DNA of 64,000 nucleotides from contig JAEVYT010000017.1 in assembly GCA_023392615.1 (NCBI GenBank), positions 1-64,000 of the forward strand, written 5' to 3'. Positions within the stretch are counted from its first letter, which is position 1. Every line of letters starts with the position of its first letter. This DNA comes from Bacillota bacterium. GTDB taxonomy: Bacteria; Bacillota; Clostridia; Lachnospirales; Lachnospiraceae. Below, one piece after another: positions 62,196 through 64,000 of this stretch. The notes below the pieces were generated by a model. That model searched no databases, was not told the DNA's origin, and was given only the letters and a program-made list of their open reading frames with translations. The position numbers and the translations under genes are program-made.

Positions 62196-62522
62196 ATGGA
62201 GTGGATAAAAAGATTAAATAGAGCGGTTAATTACATGGAAGAGAATATAAGAGAAACAATTGATATAGATGAGGTTGCAAGGATAGCATGTTGTTCAACC
62301 TATCATTTTCAAAGAATGTTCTCCTACATGGCAGATATCACATTATCAGAGTACATACGTCGTAGGAAAATGTCACTGGCAGCAGTTGATTTGCAGAGTG
62401 GCAAGGAACGCGTGATTGATATATCTCTGAAATATGGTTATAATTCGCCGACAGCATTTAATCGAGCTTTTAAAAGTGTTCATGGGATTGCACCTTCTCA
62501 GGTAAAAAAGTTGGTACGGTGA
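62196..62522 (+). CDS. AraC-type DNA-binding half of a split regulator
   Basis: The 108-residue protein is a complete AraC HTH pair (Ile-Ala-Arg ... Cys-Ser-Thr-Tyr-His-Phe-Gln-Arg-Met-Phe and Ser-Pro-Thr-Ala-Phe-Asn-Arg-Ala-Phe). Family members with the following effector domain are normally one chain of about 290 residues. Here the frame ends at 62522 right after A AAA AAG (62504-62510), a classic -1 slip sequence. It may be shifted into the next frame, or the gene is broken or coupled. Confidence 0.8.
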   Translation: MEWIKRLNRAVNYMEENIRETIDIDEVARIACCSTYHFQRMFSYMADITLSEYIRRRKMSLAAVDLQSGKERVIDISLKYGYNSPTAFNRAFKSVHGIAPSQVKKLVR

Positions 62523-63049
62523 TAAAAGCATTTCCTCCAATTAGCTTCAAGATTATAATAAGAGGGGATAGTGAGTTGAATTATAGGATTGAGCAGAAGG
62601 AAGCATTTCGAATTATTGGTATATCGAAACCTTTAGAAAAGGAAATTGAGAAGAATTTTGAAATTGTACCGCGTATGTGGTATGAAGCGACAATGAACGG
62701 CACAATAGCAAGATTTGCTGGGATGATGAATGGAATGCCTATGGGGTTGTTAGGTGTAAGCTCTTGTAATGAGGAAGATAACTGGAGATATTATATTGCG
62801 GTCGCAAGTAGCCAGCCATTACAGGAAGATATGGAAGAATACATCGTTTCAGCTTCTTTGTGGGCAATCTTCTCTGGGGAAGGGAAGAGTCAGTCGATTC
62901 AGGAATTAGAGAAAAGAATTGTAACAGAGTGGTTACCAACTTCAGGATATGAATATGGGGAAGCACCGGATATCGAGGTTTATTTGAATGCTGATCCGGA
63001 GAATTCAAGGTATGAAGTTTGGATTCCGGTGAAAAAAAAGGAGAACTAA
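62519..63049 (+). CDS. GyrI-like effector-binding half of the split AraC regulator
   Basis: The 176-residue protein starts with residues (Ile-Lys-Ala-Phe-Pro-Pro-Ile-Ser-Phe) that, in full-length relatives, follow the AraC domain directly, and then has the GyrI/AraC_E_bind fold (Met-Trp-Tyr-Glu-Ala near 50). A GTG at 62519 overlaps the AraC stop (GTGA) but has no clear ribosome site. It could be made by coupling, by a -1 frameshift, or not at all. Confidence 0.75.
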   Translation: MIKAFPPISFKIIIRGDSELNYRIEQKEAFRIIGISKPLEKEIEKNFEIVPRMWYEATMNGTIARFAGMMNGMPMGLLGVSSCNEEDNWRYYIAVASSQPLQEDMEEYIVSASLWAIFSGEGKSQSIQELEKRIVTEWLPTSGYEYGEAPDIEVYLNADPENSRYEVWIPVKKKEN

Positions 63050-63051
63050 TT

Positions 63052-63504
63052 ATGGTGCATTTGGTTTACTGTGATGACAAGGAAAAGGTATTGGAGAAAA
63101 TTTTAGATGGTTCAAAAACAATGATTATCAGGGCAGCAGCCGGGCGGAAAATTCCACATAGCAGGGTGTTTGATGGAGAGCAATTATATTTTATGAAAAA
63201 GGGTACGGCAAAGATATCCGCAACTGCGACAGTGAAATCAGTTCAGAATTATGTAAAGCTTACAGAAGAAGAGATAAATAAAGTGTTACAAGAGAATCAG
63301 CCAAAGCTGAACTTATCAACAAAACAACAAGAACGCTGGCATAAAAAATGCATGTGCCTGGTGGAGTTTGAGGGAGTAAAAGAGATTGAACCATTAGATT
63401 TTGATCATCAGGGAAATATGGACGATTGGTTGATTGTTGAGAAAATAGATGATGTCGTAGTCGGTACGAGTGTCCCGTTTAATTATGAAAAATCTAAGTT
63501 TTAG
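63052..63504 (+). CDS. ASCH/PUA-like domain protein
   Basis: The 150-residue protein has an ASCH-like pattern (Gly-Ser-Lys-Thr-Met-Ile-Ile-Arg-Ala, Asp-Gly-Glu-Gln-Leu-Tyr-Phe and a later Val-Lys-Ser-Val-Gln). Such domains bind RNA or nucleotides. I choose the ATG at 63052, after AAAGGAG; the earlier start overlaps the AraC half. It is two bases from that gene and likely in one operon. Confidence 0.7.
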   Translation: MVHLVYCDDKEKVLEKILDGSKTMIIRAAAGRKIPHSRVFDGEQLYFMKKGTAKISATATVKSVQNYVKLTEEEINKVLQENQPKLNLSTKQQERWHKKCMCLVEFEGVKEIEPLDFDHQGNMDDWLIVEKIDDVVVGTSVPFNYEKSKF

Positions 63505-63555
63505 ATATTCTTATGTTTATGTTAATATGGTTAAATAAAAAATCTCAACTCATTC

Positions 63556-63586
63556 TTGACTCTCACACAATGGTATACTCTATAGT
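63556..63586 (+). promoter_or_regulatory. MerR-type promoter with 19-base spacer
   Basis: TTGACT (63556-63561) and TATAGT (63581-63586) are 19 bases apart, the long spacing that MerR proteins correct by twisting DNA. It lies in front of a merR gene and suggests self-control. An alternative -10 (TATACT at 63574-63579) is too close to the -35. Confidence 0.55.
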
Positions 63587-63628
63587 AAAGAAGAGCTCAA
63601 ACAACACATATATGTGAGGAGAAATACA

Positions 63629-64000
63629 ATGTTAAAAATAGGTGATTTTTCAAAATTGTCAAGGATAAGTATTCGTATGTTAAGACATTATGATGAGATT
63701 GGATTATTGGTGCCCAGCCACATTGATGACTTCACCAGTTATCGCTATTATAATGAAGATCAGCTGGCGATGGCAGCTAGGATTATGTCATTGAAGAGTA
63801 TGGGGTTTAGTCTGGCGACGATCAGAGAAATATTGAGTAGCTATCATGATCCGAAGGCTTTATCGCAATTTCTATCTGTGAAGCAAGCTGAGGTGCAGGC
63901 GGAAGTCGATGATATCAAACAACGTTTACTTCTCCTTGAAACAGCAATTAAAAGGCTGAGAGAGGATGATATGGCAATGAATTATAATGTGATTTTAAAG
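63629..64000 (+). CDS. MerR-family regulator (cut by window end)
   Basis: The first 124 codons are visible. They contain the MerR winged helix (Ile-Gly-Asp-Phe-Ser-Lys and Arg-Met-Leu-Arg-His-Tyr-Asp-Glu-Ile-Gly-Leu-Leu) and the start of the dimer helix (Lys-Gln-Ala-Glu-Val-Gln). It is probably of the effector-domain (BltR/TipA) kind, but the sensing part is outside the window. TGAGGAG precedes the ATG. Confidence 0.85.
   Translation, partial: MLKIGDFSKLSRISIRMLRHYDEIGLLVPSHIDDFTSYRYYNEDQLAMAARIMSLKSMGFSLATIREILSSYHDPKALSQFLSVKQAEVQAEVDDIKQRLLLLETAIKRLREDDMAMNYNVILK

Overview
The window is AT-rich, Gram-positive DNA, most likely from an anaerobic, plant-polysaccharide-using member of the Lachnospiraceae (Lachnoclostridium/Anaerocolumna type). 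This rests on gene content and codon style: strong AGGAGG-type ribosome sites, Big_2 and other Ig-like surface proteins, a GH3 beta-glucosidase, GapN, a VanG-type cluster, an ECF S component and many c-di-GMP and cell-wall genes. No rRNA, tRNA or CRISPR array was seen. Species assignment is inference.

Layout. 1-250: 3' end of a group II intron (maturase C-terminus, domains V and VI). 315-5344: zinc-ribbon membrane protein, secreted metallophosphoesterase with four Big_2 repeats, YibE/F membrane protein. 5459-19980: the most notable locus, a compact contractile tail-like particle (diffocin-like tailocin). It has a divergent repressor/ImmA and Cro-like switch, a DUF1492 late-type regulator, then tail terminator, sheath, tube, frameshifted tail chaperone, tape measure, XkdP/Q/R/S/T-like baseplate, YmfQ-like protein, a beta-helix fibre of 23 tandem nonapeptides, a CD1375-family protein, holin-type proteins and an endolysin. 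No terminase, portal, capsid, integrase or replication gene is present, so it should build and release headless tails. 20152-21426: patatin-like lipase with an in-frame amber codon before an 87-codon extension.

21710-26669: VanG-type D-Ala-D-Ser cluster (vanR, vanS, then vanG, vanXY and a racemase lacking the usual membrane domain), with an attenuator-like hairpin just before vanG. 26947-35579: KimA-type potassium importer, ABC exporter plus pseudouridine synthase operon, GH3 beta-glucosidase, VCBS-like protein. 35585-43205: HxlR/azoreductase pair, GapN, sugar dehydrogenase-like protein, small membrane proteins, HD-GYP phosphodiesterase, ECF S component. 43304-49405: Ldh_2 oxidoreductase, OGG1-like glycosylase, amidase, thioesterase, Pro-rich protein, class II aldolase. 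50210-56130: GGDEF-EAL protein, tgt-yajC, ferredoxin-type aldo/keto reductase. 56378-64000: NUDIX and GNAT proteins, a 1290-residue secreted GH5-like protein, an autoregulated HTH/membrane pair, a split AraC regulator, an ASCH-like protein and a truncated MerR gene.

The intergenic DNA contains a family of small palindromic elements (36804-36910, 40948-41046, 42505-42606, 46377-46426, 49441-49560, 49938-50093), mostly between convergent genes. Some share internal sequence and look like nested or deleted MITEs. Two -1 frameshift signals were found: a conventional tail-chaperone signal at 10235-10243, and an A AAA AAG heptamer in the split AraC gene at 62504-62510.
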